Source of the DNA: an uncultured Lachnospiraceae bacterium
GTDB lineage: Bacteria > Bacillota > Clostridia > Lachnospirales > Lachnospiraceae
Reading direction: 5' to 3'
DNA: 31,208 nt
Assembly (NCBI GenBank): GCA_910577165.1
Contig: CAJTLX010000042.1
Coordinates: 1-31,208 of the forward strand
Positions 24,256-31,208 of the stretch are shown piece after piece. A model generated the notes under the pieces. The model did not search any database, had not been told where the DNA came from, and saw nothing but the letters and a program-made list of their open reading frames with translations. A program made the translations under genes and the position numbers. Position 1 is the stretch's first letter. Each line of letters opens with the position of its first letter.

Positions 24256-24844
24256 ATGAAAAATATACTTATCATTCAAGGCGGAGGACGACCTAAAGGC
24301 AATACTGCACAATTAACAGCAAGCTTTGAAAAAGGCGCGGCGGACGCAGGACGCAGGACACAGCGTTGAAACAATCTCCCTTTTAAAAAATGAAGTAAAG
24401 GGCTGTTTAGGCTGTAATGCCTGCCGTTATGGAAAGCCATGCATTCAAAAGGACAGCTTCAATGAACTTATCCCTAAAATTAAAAATGCGGACTTGATTG
24501 TCTTTTCCTCCCCGCTATACTTTTGGACTATATCTTCCAGAATTAAAGCATTTATTGAAAGATTTTATTGTATTGCAGAAGAAGATGACAATCCGCCATT
24601 GGGACGCTATGAAAAATACCCCGTCAAAGATTGCGCACTTCTTATGACTGCCGCCGATAATTTCTTTTGGACATTCGAACAGGCAGTGTCCTACTATCAG
24701 TTTGCCATTGTTAACTACATAGGGTTTAACGACAAGGGTATGCTGCTTGCAGGTGGTTGCGGGGACACAAATGGAAAACCACAAATTGACAAAACGGACT
24801 ATTTACAAAAAGCCTATGAATTCGGAAAAAATATATATTCCTAA
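24256..24844 (+). pseudogene. Flavodoxin-family NAD(P)H oxidoreductase, broken by a 7-bp tandem duplication
   Basis: The gene starts at ATG 24256 after GAAAGGAAG: MKNILIIQGGGRPKGNTAQL is the FMN-binding N-terminus. The frame is lost at 24342-24355, where GGACGCA occurs twice in tandem before GGACACA. Removing one 7-bp copy restores GAADAGHSVETISLL and joins it to the rest: a cysteine cluster (CLGCNACRYGKPC), FSSPLYFWTISSRIKAFIERFY and a normal C-terminus ending at 24844. Only the duplication separates the two halves, so the event looks recent. It belongs to the same broad family as the gene at 19169-19789. Confidence 0.82.
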
Positions 24845-24917
24845 ACATAAAAAGAATATTCTGATAAACGAGTAATTTATCCGCCGTAAGCTTTTGAAGT
24901 AAGGTTATTGAAGATTT

Positions 24918-24949
24918 CAATCCACTAAAGGCTATCAGACGGGAGATTG
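24918..24949 (-). repeat. 32-nt stem-loop repeat, copy 2
   Basis: Read on the minus strand it begins CAATCT and ends GGATTG around TCTGATAGCCTTTAG, 29 of 32 identical to 3654-3685. Flanking GATT/AAATC bases extend the stem. It stands alone in the 24845-25035 gap, which otherwise holds a small GCCTAAAGGC palindrome near 24992 and no gene. Confidence 0.65.
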
Positions 24950-25035
24950 AATCCTGCCACTAATTATGAATAAGTTACTACAAACTCACTGCCTAAAGGC
25001 GGAAGTCACCCCGCATTACAAATAAAAAATTTTAA

Positions 25036-25947
25036 CTATTTAGCAAAAAACTGCGAATCCTCCGGACGCTCCATATAATTTAACCATTGCTGCGGAAGCT
25101 CATCCACATAAAGAGAAACCATCCCTCCCACAATGGCGCATATTGTATCCCTATCTCCCAGGGCAGAAACTGCCATCCACAATGCCTCTTCAATGGAATC
25201 ATAATAATGCATGGCACACCAAAGGCAAAACGGAACAGTATCCTGTGCGGTCAGCATCATTCCATTTCCAAGTACAGAAACTACAAAATCCATGCTGCTT
25301 TCCTTTTTGATCGAAACAGCAGACAATATTTTATATTTTGTGTCGCTTTCCGGCAATGTATCCGCGATATCACGCAAAAAAACTTCTCCTTCTCCGCGAT
25401 AGCACCCCCATTTTTTATTCAAAAATAGAGCTGATGCTACAGCAACCGCCATCGCGCCTACAATTCCTTCAAGATGTGCATGTGTGACTTCAGCAGATGC
25501 TTTGGCATGGTACAAAACTTTATCCATATCATCCGCAAAATAGGCACCTATGGGTGCAGCACGCATTGCACCGCCATTTCCCATGGAACCCATTCCATCA
25601 AATGCCGCTTTAGCTACCTCCCGCCAATCTCTTCCCTCCCCAATACTCTGCAAAATAGAATGCGCCGTTCCTCCATATCCCCGATGCCAGTCCAACGCAT
25701 AGTTTCTCGCAAAGATCTTAGCTAATTCATTCTGGTCGATTTTCCCATATCTTTCGAGAATTCGGTAAATCCCTATCGCCATCACCGTATCATCCGTAAA
25801 ACACCATGGCTCATTCAAAATTTCCCGATCCCTTATCCTTTGGCGGGCTATCTCATCGGGCACAAAAAAAGTCTGTCCGAAACAATCCCCCAATGCAATA
25901 CCATTCAACGCGCGTTTTGCATATTTTATTCTATCTTTTAATTCCAT
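25036..25947 (-). CDS. ADP-ribosylglycohydrolase family protein
   Basis: A 303-residue ARH/DraG-type hydrolase that removes ADP-ribose from proteins or small molecules using two Mg ions. The N-terminal ALNGIALGDCFGQ, the metal-binding FTDDT (Thr51-Asp52-Asp53) and the C-terminal GDRDT (Asp265, Asp267) are the family's ligands. The middle GSMGNGGAMRAAPIG is the conserved glycine-rich loop. The ATG at 25947 has GGAG upstream; a TTG 30 bases earlier is less likely. No ADP-ribosyltransferase or macrodomain is nearby, so the target is open. It may act in antiphage, NAD or ADP-ribose turnover. Confidence 0.9.
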   Translation of the reverse strand: MELKDRIKYAKRALNGIALGDCFGQTFFVPDEIARQRIRDREILNEPWCFTDDTVMAIGIYRILERYGKIDQNELAKIFARNYALDWHRGYGGTAHSILQSIGEGRDWREVAKAAFDGMGSMGNGGAMRAAPIGAYFADDMDKVLYHAKASAEVTHAHLEGIVGAMAVAVASALFLNKKWGCYRGEGEVFLRDIADTLPESDTKYKILSAVSIKKESSMDFVVSVLGNGMMLTAQDTVPFCLWCAMHYYDSIEEALWMAVSALGDRDTICAIVGGMVSLYVDELPQQWLNYMERPEDSQFFAK

Positions 25948-26163
25948 TTCTAAATATCTCCATTCAGATTTTTTCAATTTTAACTCTATAGTATTCTAAT
26001 TCGTCTTTCTACAAAAATTTCTAATAAATATATTGAATAAATGATAAGATATTTTTACAACTTCTTCAATAATACTCCAGCATTTGATACTCTAAAATAT
26101 ATTTTTTCCCGGTGTATTTGCTCCACCCGGATTTTAGAATAATTCATAAAACTTCCCTCTACA

Positions 26164-26727
26164 TTACAATTGTTTCAATAATTTCTCTATGTTATCCCTA
26201 TGCGGAATAATAATTTCTATATCCACCTCGGGATGAAGATTAACATATGCTGTAAGCATATCCATTAGATTATCCTTGGATTTCATATAATCATCAATAA
26301 TTATTTCATCACGGAATCCAAGGCGTTTCAAAATAAGCGCGGATACCACACCAGTACGATCCTTACCCGCCGTGCAAAAATACATTACTTTGGATTCTGC
26401 ATTTATAATTGTATCAATGATATTCTTCATTTTATCATCGATCATCTGCTGATATACAAGATGAAGATGGTCAAGTGATTTCGGCGTATCTCCACCACCC
26501 GTAACGGGAAGATGAAAATACCGAAATCCTTCTATCTCTTTAAGGCAACATGGCTTTTTAATAATTTCCTCATCCGATCTCAAATCTACAATTGTAATTA
26601 TATTATTATCCAACAACCACTGAATTTCTTTATTGGTCAAATTCTCCGGAAAATCACTTCTAAAATATCTGTTTGTGCCTGTTGGCAGCACACGAGTATT
26701 TCTTGTTGATTTCAACAAAGAACTCAT
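26164..26727 (-). CDS. Tyrosine/dual-specificity-like protein phosphatase
   Basis: A 187-residue protein of the tyrosine phosphatase family (Tyr_phosphatase3 / IphP type). The phosphate-binding P-loop is CTAGKDR (Cys118 to Arg124, the CX5R motif), with the YFCTAGKDRTGVVSALIL context. The preceding VDLRSDEE (~47-54) and YFHLPVTGGG (~70) are also family features. It starts at ATG 26727 after GAGGAG. It is transcribed alone. Substrates in this group include phosphotyrosine and phosphoinositides; none can be assigned. Confidence 0.88.
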   Translation of the reverse strand: MSSLLKSTRNTRVLPTGTNRYFRSDFPENLTNKEIQWLLDNNIITIVDLRSDEEIIKKPCCLKEIEGFRYFHLPVTGGGDTPKSLDHLHLVYQQMIDDKMKNIIDTIINAESKVMYFCTAGKDRTGVVSALILKRLGFRDEIIIDDYMKSKDNLMDMLTAYVNLHPEVDIEIIIPHRDNIEKLLKQL

Positions 26728-26995
26728 ATAAATAATCTCCTCATAAATATTATTTTTTAATCATGTCACTTTTATTCTATGGTTACATTAAATATGCTTT
26801 TTCTATTATCAAGATATTGCCGCATATTTATTATAACATTTAATAATATCTTAATTAACATTATTTTATTTATTTAGCATAGAATTAGATAGCAGCCAAT
26901 CGGTTATTTCTTTCAGACAATAATATTGCCGTTCTGACCATATCATTCAGACTTGGCATATCCTTTATATTAGCTTACATTTAATTAAAATCTTA
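26728..26995. other. AT-rich gap with no recognisable gene
   Basis: Very AT-rich. On the minus strand 26890-26965 encodes a 24-residue open stretch (MPSLNDMVRTAILLSERNN...) without a convincing ribosome site, which may be a gene remnant. Nothing else is supported. Confidence 0.3.
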
Positions 26996-27535
26996 TCACT
27001 TATTTATTTTTGTGTAATCATTAAAATTTTCTTCAATTAATTCATAATCAACGGAAGATTGCCACTCACCAAGTTGATTTTTCCATGAATTATTTTTTAC
27101 TCTGACTTTTTTGAAACCTAATTTTTCATAAACATATTGTGCGCGAGAATTATTTAAGTTTGTATCCAGTATAATTTTTTTGTAACCGTAATTTGAAAAC
27201 AAAGAATGGATAAGCATACTTAGTAAAATTTTCCCATAGCCTTTATTTTGTTTAGAAAAATCACAAATTTTAATTCCTATTTCGGCTGTATTATTTCCGA
27301 CATTGTAATAGCTCATTTCCCCGAACGGTATTTTGTCATACTCAACAATCAGCCTTCTGCAAATATTATCTTTATCTTTCGATATTTTTTCGGCGATATA
27401 TTGTGATGTTTCACCCGTTCCATTCGGAAAACCCGCATGAGCCATAATTTTACCGTCATTCCACCATGCAGATAACAAATCTGCATCTTCAACAGTTGCA
27501 TTTCTTACTGTTAAATTATCAAATTGTTCAAACAT
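26996..27535 (-). CDS. GNAT family N-acetyltransferase
   Basis: A 179-residue acetyltransferase with the GCN5 fold, transferring an acetyl group from acetyl-CoA to an amine. Beta-4/motif A is AEIGIKICDFSKQNKGYGKILLSMLI (~95-120), with QNKGYGK as the acetyl-CoA loop. Motif B is ILDTNLNNSRAQYVYEKLGFKKV. The overall layout resembles the RimJ/RimL-type group. I chose the ATG at 27535, 5 nt after GGGAGG, over an upstream ATG within the poly-A tract at 27565. Substrate unknown. Confidence 0.88.
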   Translation of the reverse strand: MFEQFDNLTVRNATVEDADLLSAWWNDGKIMAHAGFPNGTGETSQYIAEKISKDKDNICRRLIVEYDKIPFGEMSYYNVGNNTAEIGIKICDFSKQNKGYGKILLSMLIHSLFSNYGYKKIILDTNLNNSRAQYVYEKLGFKKVRVKNNSWKNQLGEWQSSVDYELIEENFNDYTKINK

Positions 27536-27561
27536 TTTTCCTCCCTTTTCAAAAAAAATTT

Positions 27562-28083
27562 TCAAATCAGACTTGCTTTATCATTACGAAGCCGTAATAA
27601 ATCTTCATTTAGCTCAAATAATTTGTTCTTATCCGGATTATCAAATTCATCCGTCTTCCATATGCATTTCGCAATATCTTCACTTGTACTAATTGCATTA
27701 GTATCTTTTCCAAACTTAGAAAAGAATGCTCTCAACAGGAGCATAAGAGTGGTCAAACGCTGCTGTTCATCAATTATCTCCAACTTATTGTCATCATTTT
27801 TAAACGTAACAATAGGTCAAGAAAATATTCGTCCTCATCACTTTTAAAGCGACTGTAATCATTTTCAGGAAAGGCAAACGCAAAAATATCATTCTTGTCA
27901 CTTACATCATAAAATATTACTATATTGATACCCGTTTGCTCTTTATATAGTTCTCTAAAATATTCCGAAAAACGTATCTCAAAACAAATGTTTTTCTTTT
28001 GCTTCATTAATGGCGTATTCTATTTTATTAAAATTTCTATCCATATCACCTGTAACAGAAAATTGATATGCCCCTATTCGCAT
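27562..28083 (-). pseudogene. Chimeric remnant: nitrilase fragments joined to a DUF262 fragment
   Basis: Reading on the minus strand, 28083-27979 encodes MRIGAYQFSVTGDMDRNFNK..., the N-terminus of a carbon-nitrogen hydrolase. In a shifted frame (28007 down to ~27820) CFEIRFSEYFRELYKEQTG and IVIFYDVSDKND match the middle of that same family, so an internal part is missing. The text then changes to FPENDYSRFKSDEDEYF and, after another one-base shift near 27815, PIVTFKNDDNKLEIIDEQQRL. That is the core of a DUF262 (GmrSD-type) protein, whose usual IIDGQQR has become IIDEQQR, ending at 27562. No part can be a working enzyme. Confidence 0.7.
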
Positions 28084-28222
28084 ATACTTCACCTCACCAA
28101 ATTCCCGATGTTCAAATTATTTTGATTAAAAATATTGTATCTTTCCTTCCGATTGAATATTTTTCAACATCCATAATCAGCATTATATACTAATAAATAC
28201 AGCAAACAAAATTTCTTTGTCA

Positions 28223-29497
28223 TCATATAAATTGCTTACTTATCAGCCCATACCCCCAAACAGAAGGTCTTACATCCCCCTCTGCAATTAATTTGTAAAT
28301 TGTTTGCTGTTCTTCATATCGTCTTTTGAAACTATCTTGACCCACACAGTACAATTCAATATGAATATTCTGATTAACACGAACCAAATATAGTTTTCCG
28401 TTTTTTTGTTCAATATGTATCTTTCCGGGAAGATATGTTCCTGTATACTTTTCAAGTTCCTTTGGCGACAAAAAAATTTCTTTCGGTCTGTATGAAACAG
28501 GTGCCTGTTCATTATGCAGAATTGCTGCAATACCATTCCCGAAACGATATTGATCTAATGATTCTGTATTTGATATAATGATAATACAAATATCTTCATC
28601 AAAATAATATTGCGTATAGGCAGATACACCAAGCATATCTCCACCATGTGCATACTTAATCGCTCTGCTTTCCTTATATCGCTCTAAACCATAGCAATAG
28701 TTGTTTTTGTTTCCTGACAGATAAATCTCATAGGCATATTCTGATAAAATTTTCCTGTTTTTAAGACACTCATACCATTTTTGCAGATCATCACAGTTTG
28801 TAACCAACGCACCTGCGCCAATACTATATAGACTATTTGTATAAGGTACTCTGACCAGCTTGCCGTAATCACGCATATAATTACTTGCTTTGTTTGGAAT
28901 AATATTCTGACCATTATCAAACACAGTATTGTTCATTCCTATCTTTGAAAAAATGTTTTCCTGTAAAAATTCATTGTAAGTCTGCCCTGAAAGATATTCA
29001 ATAATCCACGCAAGCAAATTATAATTAGAATTATTATATTCGAATTCTTTCCCCGGCTTCCTTATCGGCTCCCTGATAATCCAGTTTCTAAAAAATTGTT
29101 CCTTATTATAAGGTTTTCTGTCCTCCCCCACATAAAAATCATCTTCAAAATTATAATTATTATGCAGTCCCGACGTGTGCGATAAAAGATGATGAACTGT
29201 TATTTCTGAAGGAAGTTGCATATTTGGGGGAAGATACCGATTTGCTTTTTCGTCAAGGCGTAACAGTCCTTTATCATATAGAATCATAATTGCAAACGCG
29301 GTAAACTGTTTGGTGACAGAAGCAACCGTAAATTTTGTTCCCATTGTATTTTTAATGGCAAACTCAATATTTGAATATCCACGACAAGTTTCAAATATGA
29401 CTTCTCCATCCTGTATAATTCTTACAACGCCAGAAAAATCGAAATAATCTATTTCTGACATAATATAATCATTCAAATCTTTCTGTACTTCTGTCAT
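28223..29497 (-). CDS. Serine hydrolase of the class C beta-lactamase/esterase family
   Basis: A 424-residue serine hydrolase with the penicillin-binding-protein fold. The nucleophile motif SVTK is at Ser60-Lys63. The Tyr-x-Asn element is Tyr154-Asn156 (EYNNSNY), and the third motif is His284-Gly-Gly (AHGGDML). After ~345 a small C-terminal beta domain begins (SPKELEKYTGTYLPGK). There is no signal peptide, so it probably works in the cytoplasm as an esterase or peptidase rather than as a drug-degrading enzyme. The ATG at 29497 has a purine-rich AAGGGGG upstream. It lies alone, between a pseudogene and a peptidase remnant. Confidence 0.87.
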   Translation of the reverse strand: MTEVQKDLNDYIMSEIDYFDFSGVVRIIQDGEVIFETCRGYSNIEFAIKNTMGTKFTVASVTKQFTAFAIMILYDKGLLRLDEKANRYLPPNMQLPSEITVHHLLSHTSGLHNNYNFEDDFYVGEDRKPYNKEQFFRNWIIREPIRKPGKEFEYNNSNYNLLAWIIEYLSGQTYNEFLQENIFSKIGMNNTVFDNGQNIIPNKASNYMRDYGKLVRVPYTNSLYSIGAGALVTNCDDLQKWYECLKNRKILSEYAYEIYLSGNKNNYCYGLERYKESRAIKYAHGGDMLGVSAYTQYYFDEDICIIIISNTESLDQYRFGNGIAAILHNEQAPVSYRPKEIFLSPKELEKYTGTYLPGKIHIEQKNGKLYLVRVNQNIHIELYCVGQDSFKRRYEEQQTIYKLIAEGDVRPSVWGYGLISKQFI

Positions 29498-29583
29498 AAA
29501 TAATCCCCCTTAAAAATTCTTTAAAGTTAACTTATCATTCCAACCACTTTTCAATTTTCTGTTGCCAAAATATTGCCATCATA

Positions 29584-30066
29584 TTATAAAAGGCTGTACA
29601 ACCCATCAACAATATTATGACAGATATTCACCAAAGTGCTTTCGGCAAATGGGTTGGATAAATGAGAGATCTCCAATAATTTCAGATAAGATTTACTCCC
29701 ACCTGCACTACACAGCTTCATATAATCTAACCATGCCTATTCCTGTTTATTTTTCATTTTAAGATAAAACTCATATATGCTAATCTGCGCAATATCATAT
29801 TGTATATAATAAAATGGTCTTTCCACGATATACGTTTGGTGCGACCAACACTTTCCCTGATGGATATCTTCCAAAGATATCCGATTCCAGGGAATATATC
29901 TGTTTGAAATCTCAGCCCATAATTTACAAAGCTGTACTCTTGATAATTTCCTGTCATACATCAGATGTTCAAATTCATCTATAGCGCACCGATATGCCAG
30001 ATTTTCAAGCTGCTGCATCAAATGATTTCGTATATGCTCTTTTTTATGTTTCCCTACAAACTGCAT
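29584..30066 (-). pseudogene. C-terminal remnant of an M3 (PepF-type) metallopeptidase
   Basis: From 30066 down, HIRNHLMQQLENLAYRCAID, EFEHLMYDR, LCKLWAEISNRYIPWN and RPFYYIQYDIAQISIYEFY match the last ~110 residues of oligoendopeptidase F-like proteins. A TAG at 29737-29739 interrupts it, but the same frame continues with AWLDYMKLCSAGGSKSYLKL and ISHLSNPFAE to a stop at 29584, the normal family ending. The HExxH-bearing two-thirds is absent: the upstream junction at about 30060 runs into a toxin remnant. Confidence 0.78.
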
Positions 30067-30160
30067 TTTCTGGAGCTTAGAATTGTGCCAAAATATAGTG
30101 ATATATTTTTTCCATATCAGCTAGTACCCTATCAGTAATTGGTAGTGTATATAGTTTTAT
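30062..30160 (-). pseudogene. RelE/ParE-type toxin N-terminal remnant
   Basis: On the minus strand from 30160: KLYTLPITDRVLADMEKIYH and YILAQF, then TAA (30079-30077), then APENA in the same frame. This is the typical N-terminus of a ParE/RelE toxin (TDRAL.D.E.IY.YI...SPENA). The expected start codon is ATA instead of ATG, directly after the antitoxin stop. Start loss, a nonsense codon and the junction to the peptidase fragment make it non-functional. Confidence 0.6.
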
Positions 30161-30162
30161 AT

Positions 30163-30315
30163 TTAATGGCTCTTCCTGAATCTAATAAATGCTGAAGCGA
30201 TATCCTGCACCTTTCCAGTTTGCAAGTCGTCATATCCCTCCTGCAGCCTTGCATGAATTTCCTCCGCTGTCATCAAGTCTACATTGAATACAGAAGGGAC
30301 ATTAAGTAAAACATT
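30163..30315 (-). pseudogene. Antitoxin C-terminal remnant (partner of the ParE-like remnant)
   Basis: The minus-strand frame ending TAA 30165-30163 reads NVPSVFNVDLMTAEEIHARL, then QEGYDDLQTGKVQDIASAFI and RFRKSH. The shape fits the C-terminal part of a small type II antitoxin, and it lies immediately before the toxin remnant. A stop at 30318-30316 closes the frame. In another frame the preceding bases read NLSDEMFYLMSLLYSM, which suggests a frameshift. The N-terminal DNA-binding part is not recognisable. Confidence 0.5.
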
Positions 30316-30572
30316 TCATCACTCAAATTCGAATTTTCCTAACTGATTTTGTTTAAATATTATTCTCTGCCGAGTATGTAAATCCTTTGATTATTTGATC
30401 TATCCATACTATCCTGCTCATATAAGCTAATGTTATCATTTTGTTATTACAATTGATAACACTGGATCTGTAACTGCGGATAATAGCTATATGCTATAAT
30501 TTAAATTATAAGCAGGTCCGCTTAGAAAATCAACACAAAGTTTTGAAACTAATCTCGCAAACTGGAAGTTAT
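30316..30572. other. AT-rich gap without a supported gene
   Basis: No coding frame of note. A short inverted repeat TTATCA...TGATAA (about 30434-30461) and a TATAATTTAAATTATA palindrome (about 30496-30511) are visible. Their role is unknown. Confidence 0.3.
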
Positions 30573-31031
30573 TTATATAATTTCATAATATAAAAGTGGA
30601 TATGGATTGCCTTGTTTATCACATTCTGTTCTTTTATAAACTTCAAATCCCATATGTTCATAAAAGCCTTTTGCAAGAGGATTTTGCTCATTAACTGCTA
30701 AATCATTAACCGAATATTTTTCAATTCCGTATTCAAGTAATCCTTTACCTAATCCTTTTCCCCTTTCTTCATGAGAAATAAAGAGCATTTCAAGATGTTG
30801 TTCTGCAACCCCCATAAAACCAACAGGAATTCGATTTCCGTTTTTTACAATGATTAAAAAAGGTATTTCTTTTAATGCCTGTGGTACATACTTCTTAATG
30901 CTTTCTATTTTATCCTCTGATAAAAAGAAGTGTGTTGCCTTTACAGAACTTTCCCACACTTTTAATAATTGTTCTACCAATGGTGTGGTTCTGTCCTTTA
31001 CCTCTATAATTTTCAAATTATCTTCCTCCAT
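30573..31031 (-). CDS. GNAT family N-acetyltransferase (YjaB-like)
   Basis: A 152-residue acetyltransferase. The acetyl-CoA loop is HEERGKGLGKGLLEYGI (~86-102), preceded by the beta-4 strand HLEMLFIS. Motif B is DLAVNEQNPLAKGFYEHMGFEVYKR (~109-134). Together with the N-terminal VWESSVKATHFFLSEDKI this resembles the YjaB subgroup. Start ATG 31031 has only a weak AGGAA upstream. It is the last complete gene in the window. Substrate unknown. Confidence 0.9.
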   Translation of the reverse strand: MEEDNLKIIEVKDRTTPLVEQLLKVWESSVKATHFFLSEDKIESIKKYVPQALKEIPFLIIVKNGNRIPVGFMGVAEQHLEMLFISHEERGKGLGKGLLEYGIEKYSVNDLAVNEQNPLAKGFYEHMGFEVYKRTECDKQGNPYPLLYYEII

Positions 31032-31208
31032 AGTTCCTGATTTTTTTTATATGTAACTTCCTAAATAAATGAAAATTTGAAACACACAGTTTTATGATCG
31101 ATTATTGCTCGCCGTAGGTTATCAATAAAATCCTCCAAAAGCCTTGAAAACAAAGGATTTAACGCAGTCTGCTCCCCTTATCCCTTTATACGGTTTCACA
31201 CAAGTTTA
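31032..31208. other. Window-end sequence, no supported gene
   Basis: On the minus strand a short frame ending KSFVFKAFGGFY and stop lies near 31100-31140. It may be the tail of a gene or element cut by the window edge. I do not recognise it. Confidence 0.2.

Noticed and set aside
24845..25035. IS200/IS605 end or TnpB guide RNA
   Set aside because: The stem-loop and GCCTAAAGGC palindrome are suggestive, but no transposase or TnpB gene is nearby and no defined end could be recognised.
25978..26163. Terminator for the phosphatase gene
   Set aside because: A GGTG/CACC-centred stem near 26110-26135 is imperfect and lacks a T-run on the minus strand.
28223..29497. Class C beta-lactamase conferring resistance
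   Set aside because: No signal peptide, and a C-terminal extra domain. The family includes many esterases and peptidases, so resistance is not supported.

Overview
The window looks like a chromosomal segment of an anaerobic, spore-forming Clostridia member, most likely Lachnospiraceae. This is inferred from gene content: SpoIIID, two T-box leaders, the long LeuA form, a SEC-C methionine aminopeptidase, a BlaI/BlaR1 pair, TrkA/TrkH and strong Shine-Dalgarno sites. No species can be named from sequence alone. No tRNA, rRNA, CRISPR array or complete insertion sequence was seen.

Layout. 0-5 kb, plus strand: a CE1-like esterase lipoprotein whose ribosome site lies inside a perfect hairpin, a TauE/SafE permease, methionine aminopeptidase, and an SPFH membrane protein overlapping a small ribbon-helix-helix protein. 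5-18 kb, minus strand: leuA behind a Leu (CUC) T-box; a three-gene blaI-blaR1-membrane protein unit behind two operator dyads; glgP; two tandem long hairpins; an ileS-NUDIX unit behind an Ile (AUC) T-box; an orphan ABC permease and a small membrane-fusion-like gene, each broken by a one-base homopolymer slip. 18.6-19.8 kb, minus strand: spoIIID and a flavodoxin-like oxidoreductase. 20-23 kb, plus strand: trkA-trkH. 23-31.2 kb: an AT-richer stretch of accessory genes (ADP-ribosylglycohydrolase, tyrosine phosphatase, two GNAT acetyltransferases, a serine hydrolase) mixed with remnants: a coiled-coil gene with two in-frame stops, an oxidoreductase broken by a 7-bp duplication, a nitrilase/DUF262 chimera, an M3 peptidase tail and a toxin-antitoxin remnant.

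The most interesting signal is non-coding. The same structured RNA appears twice, at 2386-2507 (minus) and 23102-23217 (plus). The conserved core matches at about 54 of 68 aligned positions, and each copy is preceded by a strong hairpin whose sequence differs between copies while the pairing is kept. A second shared element, a 32-nt stem-loop, occurs at 3654-3685 (plus) and 24918-24949 (minus). A third family of short hairpin repeats lies beside several terminators. The BlaR1 homologue has no penicillin-binding sensor; it carries a small C-terminal module that also ends the next protein of the operon, which suggests a signalling circuit unrelated to beta-lactams.
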